The notes beneath the pieces are model-generated. The model did no database searches and had not been told where the DNA came from. It saw only the letters and a program-made list of their open reading frames with translations. Positions 8,921-16,301 of a stretch of 64,000 nucleotides of DNA are shown here, piece by piece. Position 1 is the first letter of the stretch; every line of letters begins with the position of its first letter. The translations under genes were made by a program, and so were the position numbers. Where the stretch lies: assembly GCA_942491345.1 (NCBI GenBank), contig CALOAN010000044.1, forward strand, positions 62,001 through 126,000, in the 5' to 3' direction. The DNA is from JAHEEL01 sp942491345. Its GTDB lineage: Bacteria > Actinomycetota > Acidimicrobiia > Spongiisociales > UBA5794.

Positions 8921-9023
8921 GTGCGTTCAGCATCCCAACCGAGCGGCGCAGATCAGTGACGCTCTGATCAAGAGACTCAACCTTCTGCTCGAGTTGAGAG
9001 ATACGTTGGTTGTCCGTGATCAT
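8844..9023 (-). CDS. Small coiled-coil protein
   Basis: A 59-residue protein starting at ATG 9023 (GGAAG just upstream). Residues 5-45 have a heptad pattern (ISQLEQKVESLDQSVTDLRR) followed by a helical RLEQLRALARSHGL. The frame stays open upstream to 9152, but that part lacks a coding look. No family is recognised; a dimeric helix is likely. Confidence 0.55.
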   Translation of the reverse strand: MITDNQRISQLEQKVESLDQSVTDLRRSVGMLNALIDEMRLEQLRALARSHGLAFADNE

Positions 9024-9237
9024 CACTTCCAGTTTCTCACGACCATTCTGCCATCGGCATACGCGTCGGATTTCTGAAACCGTCTGTCGATTCAGTCCTC
9101 CCTGGCACAGCCGCGAAAGCGCGTCTCGGCAAGCGGTACGGTCTGACTGCAAGGAACCGGACTGGAAGCCGGTAGCTCACCGACGGGCGACTTCCTACTC
9201 CGGGTAGGGTTCACGACTACTCCAACAACCACGCTCC

Positions 9238-10218
9238 ATGTCCCAACGCGCCACTCGAAACCGTCATACGTCGACTCCGCGGGCCACCGTGTGGGTCGAG
9301 CTCGGCCTGATGTCGTTGATGTGGGGCAGCGCCTTTCTCCTGATAAAGGTTGCGGTTCCGACCGTTCCTGCCTTCACCATGTCGGCGGCGCGGGGCCTCC
9401 TGGCAGCAGTCCTCTTGTGGATGGCCATTCGTGCAACACGGCGAGCGAAACCGCGATCGAATGATCGGTGGTTGCCGGCACTGGTGCTCGGAACCGTGAG
9501 TGGCTGGCTCCCGAACGTCCTGACGGCGTGGGCGTTGCTGCGTCTCGACAGCTCGGTCGCGGGAATGCTCAGCGCCGCGTCGCCGATCTTCGTGGTGATC
9601 CTGGCTCACTTCTTCCTCACCAATGAACGTATCCACGGCTCTCAGGGCGTCGGCATCATCGTCGGCTTTGTCGGTGTCGCTCTGATCATCGGTGTCACTC
9701 CCGGCTCGTTCGGGGAGGCCGACCTGGCGGGTCAGCTCGCGATGGTCGCAGTCTCGCTCAGCTACGCCGTAGGTGCGGTGTATGCCCGTCGGATTGGACC
9801 TCAAGACGCCCCGCAGCTCGCAATGCGCCAGCAACTCGTCGCTGGTTCATTTGCGCTGCTCGTGGCGATTGCACTCGAGCAGCCGTGGAACGTCGATCCC
9901 GACCCGATCGCCGTGGTTGCCATCATCGGCCTGGCAGTGTGGGCGAGCGCGATCCCAATCTGGATCTACTTCCGGATGCTGGCGCACACCAAGGCCATCA
10001 CCGTGTCGCTCGTTGCATATCTCATTCCTGCGGTTGCAGTGATCCTCGGTGCGCTCGTTCTCGGCGAGGCGCTCAAGCCGACGTCTGCGCTCGGCCTGGC
10101 AGTAGTGCTGACCGGTGTTGCCATCGCAACCCGGCCCCGCCGGACACGGGCCGCGCCACCCGTTTCGGCCGGTGGAATCGAGCCGGACGAAGCCGTCGAC
10201 GTCGCCCAAGAGGACTAG
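9238..10218 (+). CDS. EamA/DMT-family transporter
   Basis: A 326-residue protein with ten hydrophobic segments in two homologous five-helix halves. The first half contains LMWGSAFLLIKVAVPTVPAF and ARGLLAAVLLW; the second contains WIYFRMLAHTKAITVSLVAYLIPAVAVILG. This is the architecture of drug/metabolite (EamA) exporters in the inner membrane. The substrate is unknown. ATG 9238 has no clear ribosome site. The gene converges with the ferric-reductase operon, only 18 bp from its end. Confidence 0.9.
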   Translation: MSQRATRNRHTSTPRATVWVELGLMSLMWGSAFLLIKVAVPTVPAFTMSAARGLLAAVLLWMAIRATRRAKPRSNDRWLPALVLGTVSGWLPNVLTAWALLRLDSSVAGMLSAASPIFVVILAHFFLTNERIHGSQGVGIIVGFVGVALIIGVTPGSFGEADLAGQLAMVAVSLSYAVGAVYARRIGPQDAPQLAMRQQLVAGSFALLVAIALEQPWNVDPDPIAVVAIIGLAVWASAIPIWIYFRMLAHTKAITVSLVAYLIPAVAVILGALVLGEALKPTSALGLAVVLTGVAIATRPRRTRAAPPVSAGGIEPDEAVDVAQED

Positions 10219-10236
10219 AGCCGGCAGCGGGTGCGT

Positions 10237-10848
10237 TCAGTCGCCGCTACCGACCGACACCGCGGCTGAGGGTTCGGTCGCCCGGCCGCGAGGAGCGGAG
10301 GTGCGGGTACGAGGCGAATCTGCAGTCGTCCCTCGCTGGAGGACGATCCGCACGATCAGCAGCCCGACAACCAGGACGCCTGCCCCGGCGTACAGACCGG
10401 TGACAATCGGGTTTGTTGTGTCGGTCCCGGCCAGGATCCCGTGGACCAGCGCCCCCGCAAATGTACCGAATGCCAAGAAGTGGATCGTGCGCCACACCTT
10501 CTGACCGATGAGGCCCTTCACGTAGAAGCTCAACGTCACGACAGCGAGGCCGTAGAAGGAGGTGACGCCCAGCGCGACGGCTGTCGGTTCCCACGAGGCG
10601 GCACCGGGAACAAGCACATCGACCCACCCGAACTCGATGTACCGGTCCATGGTGAGCGCAACCATGTGGACTCCGGTGGCGATGAGGGCACCGAGTCCGA
10701 GCGACTCGTGGAACCAGGTGAGCGGCTTGGCCTTGAACGCCCGGCCGAACAGCTTGGTCGACACGATCAGACCCCAGATCGTTGAAGCAGCAACGAGGCC
10801 GAAGGCGACGAGACCGGACCCGCGTATGACAATCCACTCGATGTTCAT
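10237..10848 (-). CDS. Ferric-reductase-like transmembrane protein
   Basis: A 203-residue inner membrane protein with about five or six helices. It begins MNIEWIVIRGSGLVAFGLVA and has histidines positioned in helices (WFHESLG, ATGVHMVAL, TIHFLAFG, ALVHGILAG) as in heme b ferric-reductase / YedZ-type domains. The FAD and NADPH domains of full ferric reductases are absent. Its ATG overlaps the stop of apbE (ATGA, 10845-10848), so it is the last gene of a coupled operon. It probably passes electrons across the membrane to a flavinylated or metal-binding partner; the partner assignment is inference. Confidence 0.85.
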   Translation of the reverse strand: MNIEWIVIRGSGLVAFGLVAASTIWGLIVSTKLFGRAFKAKPLTWFHESLGLGALIATGVHMVALTMDRYIEFGWVDVLVPGAASWEPTAVALGVTSFYGLAVVTLSFYVKGLIGQKVWRTIHFLAFGTFAGALVHGILAGTDTTNPIVTGLYAGAGVLVVGLLIVRIVLQRGTTADSPRTRTSAPRGRATEPSAAVSVGSGD

Positions 10849-11696
10849 GCCGCCATCTCCAGCCCGGTCGTGGCATAGACGTTGCCGTCGCGCCACACGG
10901 CGAGCGCGCCACGGATCCACGGCTGGCGATCAGCCCACGCCAAACCATCCGCACCTTGAAGCAGGATTGCCTTGGCTGCGGCTTCCGCCTCGAGCGCGGT
11001 GGCAGTGATCGCAGACGCCTGTAGGACCGGTCCGACGCTCGGTTCCATGGTGCGGGGATCGATTAGATGGTTCGCCTCTCGATCCCCGAAACGCCAACGA
11101 CGCCTGGAGACTGAACTCGTCGCGAGCGCACCAACCCCTAACAAGGCCGATGCTGTGATGTCTCCCCACGGATCGACGATCTCCACCACGGCATCGGGCA
11201 CAGCAGATCGAACGTCACCGCCGGCTGAGACGATGCACGCGTCCCCCCGCTCGACGGCCAGATCACAGGTCCATCCTTTTGCCACCCCGCCGAGGTCTAT
11301 CGTTGTGCCTCGGCTGCGGGTGAGCACTGCTCCCTGCACCGACCACTCTGGTCTTGTCTCAACGACGGGGGCCGCTCTATCGCTTCGGTCGCGCACACCC
11401 TCGAAACTACGGTCGTAGCCCCAGGCGCGTACCGCAGTTCCCAAACCCGCGTCGACGAACCCGTGAGAGATCGTCCGGGCCGTGTCCGCGGCGTGCATTA
11501 CCTGGGCCATCAACGGGGAGAGCGATACTTCAGATGCCGGACAACGGTTGATGTGATTCAACTCGCTCTCGAGGAGGAAACGGCTGCACGTTCCCTCGAC
11601 AGCATCAAAAAGGCGACGCGTCTCCACCATCGCGTCGTCGGTCGGGGCCGTGACGTCGACGGTCGTCCCCATGGCCTGGAAAAGGTCTCGCTTCAT
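10845..11696 (-). CDS. apbE: FAD:protein FMN transferase (ApbE family)
   Basis: A 283-residue ApbE-type enzyme, which links FMN to Thr/Ser of exported electron-transfer proteins. Typical features are MGTTVDV at the start, GFVDAGLGTAVRAWGYD, TIDLGGVAKGW (conserved flavin-site motif), ACIVSAGGDVR and NHLIDPRTMEP. No strong signal peptide or lipobox is visible, unlike many ApbE proteins. It overlaps by 4 bp (ATGA) with the genes on both sides. No protein carrying the usual flavinylation site is encoded in the window, so the acceptor is unknown. Confidence 0.92.
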   Translation of the reverse strand: MKRDLFQAMGTTVDVTAPTDDAMVETRRLFDAVEGTCSRFLLESELNHINRCPASEVSLSPLMAQVMHAADTARTISHGFVDAGLGTAVRAWGYDRSFEGVRDRSDRAAPVVETRPEWSVQGAVLTRSRGTTIDLGGVAKGWTCDLAVERGDACIVSAGGDVRSAVPDAVVEIVDPWGDITASALLGVGALATSSVSRRRWRFGDREANHLIDPRTMEPSVGPVLQASAITATALEAEAAAKAILLQGADGLAWADRQPWIRGALAVWRDGNVYATTGLEMAA

Positions 11697-12082
11697 GATC
11701 CGGAACTCTGCACCGGTGCTGATGGCGCTGGAGCCGGTGCGGCCGGTGCCGCCGACGCCGGTGCTGCGGCCGAGCCGCCGCCTGAGGATCCGGCCACCAC
11801 AACGGTGCGGGTCACGACCTGCGGCGGAGGTGGCGGCACCGGCGTGTAGCGAACAACAACGAGTCCACGCTCAGGCAGCTCTGGCACCGGTGCAAGAGTT
11901 GTTGTTGTGGTCGACGTAGTCGTCGGCGGTTCGAACGCCAATGGAAGCGCAGGCTCCTCGGCGGGTCCGGCGGCGTTTGTACTGCTCGCCACGGCGATTG
12001 CCGCGGTCCCCCAGGCCAGCGCCGCGCCGGTCCACGCGGCGATCTTCGCCCAACGCAGCGGGAAGAGCCTCCTGATCATCAC
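11693..12082 (-). CDS. Anchored Thr/Pro/Ala-rich secreted protein of the apbE operon
   Basis: A 129-residue protein with one N-terminal hydrophobic helix (IAAWTGAALAWGTAAIAVASS), then Thr- and Pro-rich sequence (TTTSTTTTTLAPVPELPERG), a short VVVRYTPVPPPPPQ segment, and a Gly/Ala/Pro-rich tail. It is probably held in the membrane with an extended extracytoplasmic part. ATGA overlaps join it to the genes on both sides. No known domain is present. Its place in the operon suggests an accessory role in extracytoplasmic redox chemistry. Confidence 0.75.
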   Translation of the reverse strand: MMIRRLFPLRWAKIAAWTGAALAWGTAAIAVASSTNAAGPAEEPALPLAFEPPTTTSTTTTTLAPVPELPERGLVVVRYTPVPPPPPQVVTRTVVVAGSSGGGSAAAPASAAPAAPAPAPSAPVQSSGS

Positions 12083-12480
12083 GGTGATACCTCTGCGGAT
12101 TCGGCACCATCGGCCTGGGTTGCAATGGTCAGGGTGACTTCTCGTTCGATGAGGAGGGCGAGCACCGCAGGCGGCAGCGCCCCTTCAAGCTCGTCGGGAG
12201 CTGTGCTGGTGGCGTATCCATTCCCGTACAGCACCCGCGAGACCGCGTCTCCGACGCCGGCAAGGTCCGGTGTCGGAGCGGGAACGGTGATGACGACGGG
12301 ATCTGTCGACGTCGTCGTGGTCACCGTCGCCGTGGTCGTTGAGGTTGGGGCGGGGGCAACGACCACGGGTTCAGGCGCCAACTCCTCGCCTTGACCGGCA
12401 CCGAACATCGCGACCAGCGCGAACACACCGATCGCCATGACGGCGAGGCCCGCGGCAGTTGATGTCAACGTGGCTCTCAT
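12079..12480 (-). CDS. Anchored Thr-rich secreted protein of the apbE operon
   Basis: A 133-residue protein. The N-terminal helix (AAGLAVMAIGVFALVAMFGAG) is followed by a Pro/Thr linker, then a small folded-looking domain at residues 70-130 (DLAGVGDAVSRVLYGNGY ... LPPAVLALLIEREVTLTIAT). The start overlaps the stop of the upstream gene by one base (TGATG), and the end overlaps the next gene by four. No known family is recognised. The composition resembles the protein encoded at 55.2 kb. Confidence 0.75.
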   Translation of the reverse strand: MRATLTSTAAGLAVMAIGVFALVAMFGAGQGEELAPEPVVVAPAPTSTTTATVTTTTSTDPVVITVPAPTPDLAGVGDAVSRVLYGNGYATSTAPDELEGALPPAVLALLIEREVTLTIATQADGAESAEVSP

Positions 12481-13118
12481 CAGTCGTCGTGATCGTCGTG
12501 GTCGTCGTGATTGTCGTGGTCGTCGTGGTCGTCGTGGTCGTCGTGGTCGTCGTCGTCGTCGTGGTCGTCGTCTTCGTCGTGGTCGTCGTCTTCGTCGTGG
12601 TCGTCGTGAGATGTCGGCGATTCGTTGTCCGGCGTGGACTGGTCATCCATCGTGGTTGTCGTCGTTGGGTCCGGCGAAGAATCGGCTACCGCAACGGTCC
12701 GAACCACCGGAGGTGGCGCGGGTGGGCCGGGCAACTCGAGTCCTTCCTCGGCACAGATCTGTCGGAGAGAGTCGAGCGCGGCCTGCTCGAGTTCGTTGAT
12801 CGTGCCCTCGGCCTCACGCTCGACAAGTTCCCAGCCTTGTTCCCCGCATGCCGCCTCGAGGTCCGCCCTCGTGAACGTTGGCGGATCGGAGACGAAGACC
12901 GTCTCAACCGTGTCCGCTGCCGTCGTCGTCACGACGACCTCCGGCACCTCGGTCACGGCTACCGCCTCTGCCGTCTCTTCGGTTCCTACATCCCCGCTGT
13001 CTGAGATCACCGCAGCGGCTGCAACCGCACTGAGCGGCACAAGCAGCATTCCGAGGATCAAAGAGACCGTGAACACGCTGGACCGTGGTTTGTTGCCCTG
13101 GGACGAGCGATTTGTCAT
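12480..13118 (-). CDS. Secreted protein with Asp/His-repeat tail, first gene of the apbE operon
   Basis: A 212-residue protein with an N-terminal helix (VFTVSLILGMLLVPLSAVAAAAV). A central region (residues ~75-125) contains two Cys (ACGEQGWELVE ... LRQICAEEGLELP). A Thr-rich linker follows, then a ~43-residue C-terminal tail built of HDD, HDE and HDN units. Such tails bind divalent metals in other proteins; metal binding here is inference. AGGAGG lies 5 nt before the ATG, the strongest ribosome site of the operon, so translation probably enters here and is coupled through four overlapping junctions. Confidence 0.8.
   Translation of the reverse strand: MTNRSSQGNKPRSSVFTVSLILGMLLVPLSAVAAAAVISDSGDVGTEETAEAVAVTEVPEVVVTTTAADTVETVFVSDPPTFTRADLEAACGEQGWELVEREAEGTINELEQAALDSLRQICAEEGLELPGPPAPPPVVRTVAVADSSPDPTTTTTMDDQSTPDNESPTSHDDHDEDDDHDEDDDHDDDDDHDDHDDHDDHDNHDDHDDHDD
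12482..12607. repeat. Short tandem repeat encoding the Asp/His tail
   Basis: A run of GTCGTCGTG / GTCGTG / GTCGTC units on the plus strand, about 125 bp long, encoding HDD-type triplets on the minus strand. The units are imperfect but in register with the codons, so length changes by whole codons would preserve the frame. The plus strand of the same run gives a meaningless poly-Val frame. Confidence 0.8.
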
Positions 13119-13365
13119 GGTTACCTCCTAAGTGGACACTCTCAGTGGCCGAATACTGCCGATTCGAGGGATAAGGGTGCGCTAAGCGCGCGTAAAGTGG
13201 TCGATAGATCTCGAGAGCGGCGCACCCAACACGTGGAGTGGTCGCTGCGTCGCGCGGACGAACCGGACGGAACCAGCTTCACAGAATGATCACACTCTCC
13301 TCTTCGGTGCAACACACCCAGCCGTCAGAGTTGTCGCTGAAAGTTCCCGATACCAGGAGGACAAG

Positions 13366-13989
13366 ATGAATCGACGAACCACGATCCTCGCGGCAGTCAT
13401 CGCCGCGGTTGTCGCGCTTGCCGCCGTGCCCGCGCTCGCCCAAGAGGCGGGCACGGCAGAACGACCGGACCGGCCCCAACGCCTCCACCCACCGGCGTGG
13501 GTCGGCGAAACGGTTGATGAGTTGCGCGCACGAATCGCCGATCGAGTCGCGGCGGCAGAAGAGCGGATCGCCGATTCAGTTCGGCTCACCGGTGATCAGA
13601 AGGCACAGGCGATCGAGAATCTTGCAGACGCGACCGCCGCTATTGCCGCCGTCGACGAACCGGTCGAGATCGTTGGCACTGCGACGTCGCGCGCTCAACT
13701 CCAGCGGATCGCTTGGAGAGCCGAGAGAAGGGGCGAGACCCCCGACTACGAGGAACACATCGCTCGTGACTTGGTTCAGGACACTCGCCGCTACGACCAT
13801 CTCGTCACGATCACCGGATGGGCGGGGGCCGCGGGCGTGGATGTGTCGGAGGTGAACGGCTACCTCGAGAATGCGGCGGGACAGCTCTCGGCCGCAGACA
13901 GCGACGGCACCGTCGAGCAACGCCACGACGCGGTTCACATCGCGCGAGCGTGGATGACTCAGGCTCACACGACCCTCATGGCCGAGTAG
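13366..13989 (+). CDS. Secreted helical protein of unknown function
   Basis: A 207-residue exported protein. The signal peptide TTILAAVIAAVVALAAVPALA-QE has an AxA cleavage site. An amphipathic helical region follows (VDELRARIADRVAAAEERIADSV), then a mostly helical C-terminal half. AGGAGG precedes the ATG at good distance. It is divergent from the apbE operon across a 247-bp shared control region and may belong to the same response. No domain family is recognised. Confidence 0.8.
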   Translation: MNRRTTILAAVIAAVVALAAVPALAQEAGTAERPDRPQRLHPPAWVGETVDELRARIADRVAAAEERIADSVRLTGDQKAQAIENLADATAAIAAVDEPVEIVGTATSRAQLQRIAWRAERRGETPDYEEHIARDLVQDTRRYDHLVTITGWAGAAGVDVSEVNGYLENAAGQLSAADSDGTVEQRHDAVHIARAWMTQAHTTLMAE

Positions 13990-14023
13990 GACGGTCCAGC
14001 CGTATTCCGTATGCCGATCAATC

Positions 14024-14058
14024 GAGCGTGGTGCGACCACTTGCGGCGCACCACGCTC
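14024..14058 (+). terminator. Transcription terminator hairpin
   Basis: A perfect 12-bp inverted repeat (GAGCGTGGTGCG and CGCACCACGCTC) with an 11-nt loop, 34 bp after the stop of the secreted helical protein. There is no T-run, as is common in high-GC actinobacteria. Confidence 0.65.
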
Positions 14059-14182
14059 CGGTTTGGGGCGACCGACCTATTCGCGCCCAACCCCAAGGAA
14101 CCGTTGAACTTCGCCGCCTCCGCCGCCGATAGACCTTCCCAGGAGAAGACCAACGGCGATTCCACCAGGTAGGCCACAGTCA

Positions 14183-16246
14183 ATGCGAGCTACGGACCCC
14201 GGTTCGGAACCGATCGGCGAGCCGATCCCCGGAAACACTCACGGATCGAGAACAGGCAACCAAAGGCCCGTTCGCGTTCTTCTTGTTGGCGACGGCGCCG
14301 CCATGCCGAAGATCCACCAGCGATTGGCCGATGGCGTCGCCGAGGGCCGCTACGACGTAGACAGCGTTGAGACCCTTCCGGACGGATTCGGGGCCATCGT
14401 CGCCGCCGAGCATGACGTCTACGTCGTCGATCACTATGTCGGCGTCCGGACGGGGTTCGATCTCCTGGCACGCATCAACGAAGAAGGAATCAAGGCACCA
14501 ATTGTGTTCGTTGCCGGTGCCAGCGATCACGGAACGGGAGTCACCGCCGTGGGAGCAGGCGCCGCCTGCTACATCGTAGAAGACGCGATTGATTCTGATC
14601 TGCTCGACAAATGCCTGGTCCAGGCGATGGAGCAGCAGACCACCCTCTCTCAATTGAACCAAGCCGGAGTCACCATCGAGGGAGTCCCACCGACGAAGGC
14701 GCAGATCCTTTCGCACATCGCAGATCGCTTGAGGAATCCCGCCGCCGACATACTGGATGCCGCACGCGACTCCTTGATGTACGCCCTCCCGGCGCACACG
14801 GTCGAATCGCTCGCATCGATTGAGGACCAAGCCAACGGCCTCCTCACCTTGGCGAACGATCTTGTCGATCTCTCCATGCTCGAGGCCGGCCACCTCGAAT
14901 TCGCAGCGGCAGAATTCAGCCTGCGCGGCCTGGTTTCGAATGTGAAACGGCTGCTCGACCCGACCACGACGGCACGGCCCGTCGAGATTGTCGACGACGT
15001 CGCCAAAGACGTGCCGGACGTTCTTGTCGGAGATCCCGGTCGGCTGAGGCGCATCATCGCCCGCTTCATCGAGTCGGTTACGGAGCGCACCTCCGCAGAG
15101 CGAGTTGTTCTCAACATCGCAGTGGTGGAACGCAACACCACCACCGTCACGCTGCGGTTCGGGGTCGACGCCGCAACCAACGAAACCCCCTCCCCCAGCG
15201 ACGATGACGGGCAACTCCTTGCGGGTGAGGAGCGGGTGGCCCTGGGCTTGCCGGTTGTGCTCGAGACGCTATCGCGCATGGGTGGTCGTGTTTCGGTGGA
15301 CGGCGACGGGGACCAAACAGCAGGAATCCAGTTCACGATTCGACTCCAGATGGCTGCCGATCCGGTCGCGACCCCGCAACAAGACGTCGAGGAGACGCAC
15401 ACCGACCGGCCGGTTCTCATCATCTCGGACTCCATCACCGACCGTCGCTCAATGGTGAAGACCCTCAGCGAAGCAGGGATGGCACACGTTGTCGCAACGA
15501 GCGTTGACGAGTGGATCGAGACCAGAACAGCCAGCATCGACAACCCCGAGATGCCCGCCCTCGCACTCATCGACTCAACCAAGGATTCCTTTGCCGAAGC
15601 GGACCGCTTCACTCAGCGCACCCCCTCGTTGATCCCCATCGTGGTCGTCGCCAACTCCGGTCGGCGTGGGGACGCGGCCCGGTGCCGCCACCACGGCGTC
15701 AGCGGCTACCTCGCGAAACCGATCGAGCCCGGCGACCTCGTTGATGTCGTCACATCAACAATGAAGCTCGCCAACTCAGGAGATCGGACGACTTTGGTTA
15801 CCCGATACTGGGTCCGCGACGGACGGCCGAGCCTCAGCGTGCTAGTCGTCGACGACAGTCAGACGAACCGCTTCCTCATGACGCGCATGCTCGAAGAGCG
15901 CGGGCACTCAACCACCATCGCCACGGACGGCCTCGAAGCCGTCGAGATGGTCGAACGCGCTGACTTCGACGTCGTGCTGATGGACGTCATGATGCCGGGC
16001 ATGGACGGGCTGGAGGCCACGCGGATCATCTGCGAGCGCCGGGCCGATCCTTCGCGCCGCCCGCTCATTGTGGGCGTGTCGGCATTCACCGACGAGACAA
16101 GCCAGGAACGCGGTCGTGCGGCCGGAATGGCCGCCTTCCTGGCGAAACCCATTCGCCCCGACGACCTCTACGCCGCAGTCGAACAGCAAGTGCCGGACGG
16201 GACAGAAGCAGGTCCGGAGCCCGAAGCCGAGGTAGCGGCCGGCTGA
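14183..16246 (+). CDS. Hybrid receiver protein with degenerate histidine kinase core
   Basis: A 687-residue cytoplasmic signalling protein. The order is a receiver at residues ~30-150 (Asp83 in VVDHYVG), an HisKA/HATPase-like core at ~175-390, a second receiver at ~410-530 (Asp464) and a canonical third receiver at ~551-670 (LMDVMMPGMDG, Asp601; Lys in AKPI). In the dimerisation helix the usual H-E-L-R-T-P is D-R-L-R-N-P (residues 181-186), so the phospho-acceptor His is replaced by Asp. The N-box (DPGRLRRIIARFIES) lacks the metal-binding Asn, and no clear G-boxes are seen. It is probably a pseudokinase scaffold or phosphorelay sink. No membrane segment and no cognate partner gene are adjacent. 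Confidence 0.85.
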   Translation: MRATDPGSEPIGEPIPGNTHGSRTGNQRPVRVLLVGDGAAMPKIHQRLADGVAEGRYDVDSVETLPDGFGAIVAAEHDVYVVDHYVGVRTGFDLLARINEEGIKAPIVFVAGASDHGTGVTAVGAGAACYIVEDAIDSDLLDKCLVQAMEQQTTLSQLNQAGVTIEGVPPTKAQILSHIADRLRNPAADILDAARDSLMYALPAHTVESLASIEDQANGLLTLANDLVDLSMLEAGHLEFAAAEFSLRGLVSNVKRLLDPTTTARPVEIVDDVAKDVPDVLVGDPGRLRRIIARFIESVTERTSAERVVLNIAVVERNTTTVTLRFGVDAATNETPSPSDDDGQLLAGEERVALGLPVVLETLSRMGGRVSVDGDGDQTAGIQFTIRLQMAADPVATPQQDVEETHTDRPVLIISDSITDRRSMVKTLSEAGMAHVVATSVDEWIETRTASIDNPEMPALALIDSTKDSFAEADRFTQRTPSLIPIVVVANSGRRGDAARCRHHGVSGYLAKPIEPGDLVDVVTSTMKLANSGDRTTLVTRYWVRDGRPSLSVLVVDDSQTNRFLMTRMLEERGHSTTIATDGLEAVEMVERADFDVVLMDVMMPGMDGLEATRIICERRADPSRRPLIVGVSAFTDETSQERGRAAGMAAFLAKPIRPDDLYAAVEQQVPDGTEAGPEPEAEVAAG

Positions 16247-16267
16247 CCGAACCGACCCTGCGCCAGG

Positions 16268-16300
16268 TCTCGAATCTCGTGTCTCGAATCTCGTGTCTCC
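16268..16300. repeat. TCTCG-heptamer array, locus 1
   Basis: TCTCGAA TCTCGTG repeated twice, then TCTCC, between the convergent ends of the receiver protein and the ABC permease. It belongs to the same short-repeat family found near 53.1, 55.9, 57.2 and 61.9 kb. Confidence 0.7.
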
Positions 16301-16301
16301 C

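Noticed and set aside
12459..13004. Plus-strand frame with long poly-valine stretch
   Set aside because: It is the antisense of the Asp/His tail gene; the poly-Val stretch follows from the GTC/GTG repeat. The minus-strand frame has signal helix, ribosome site and operon overlaps.
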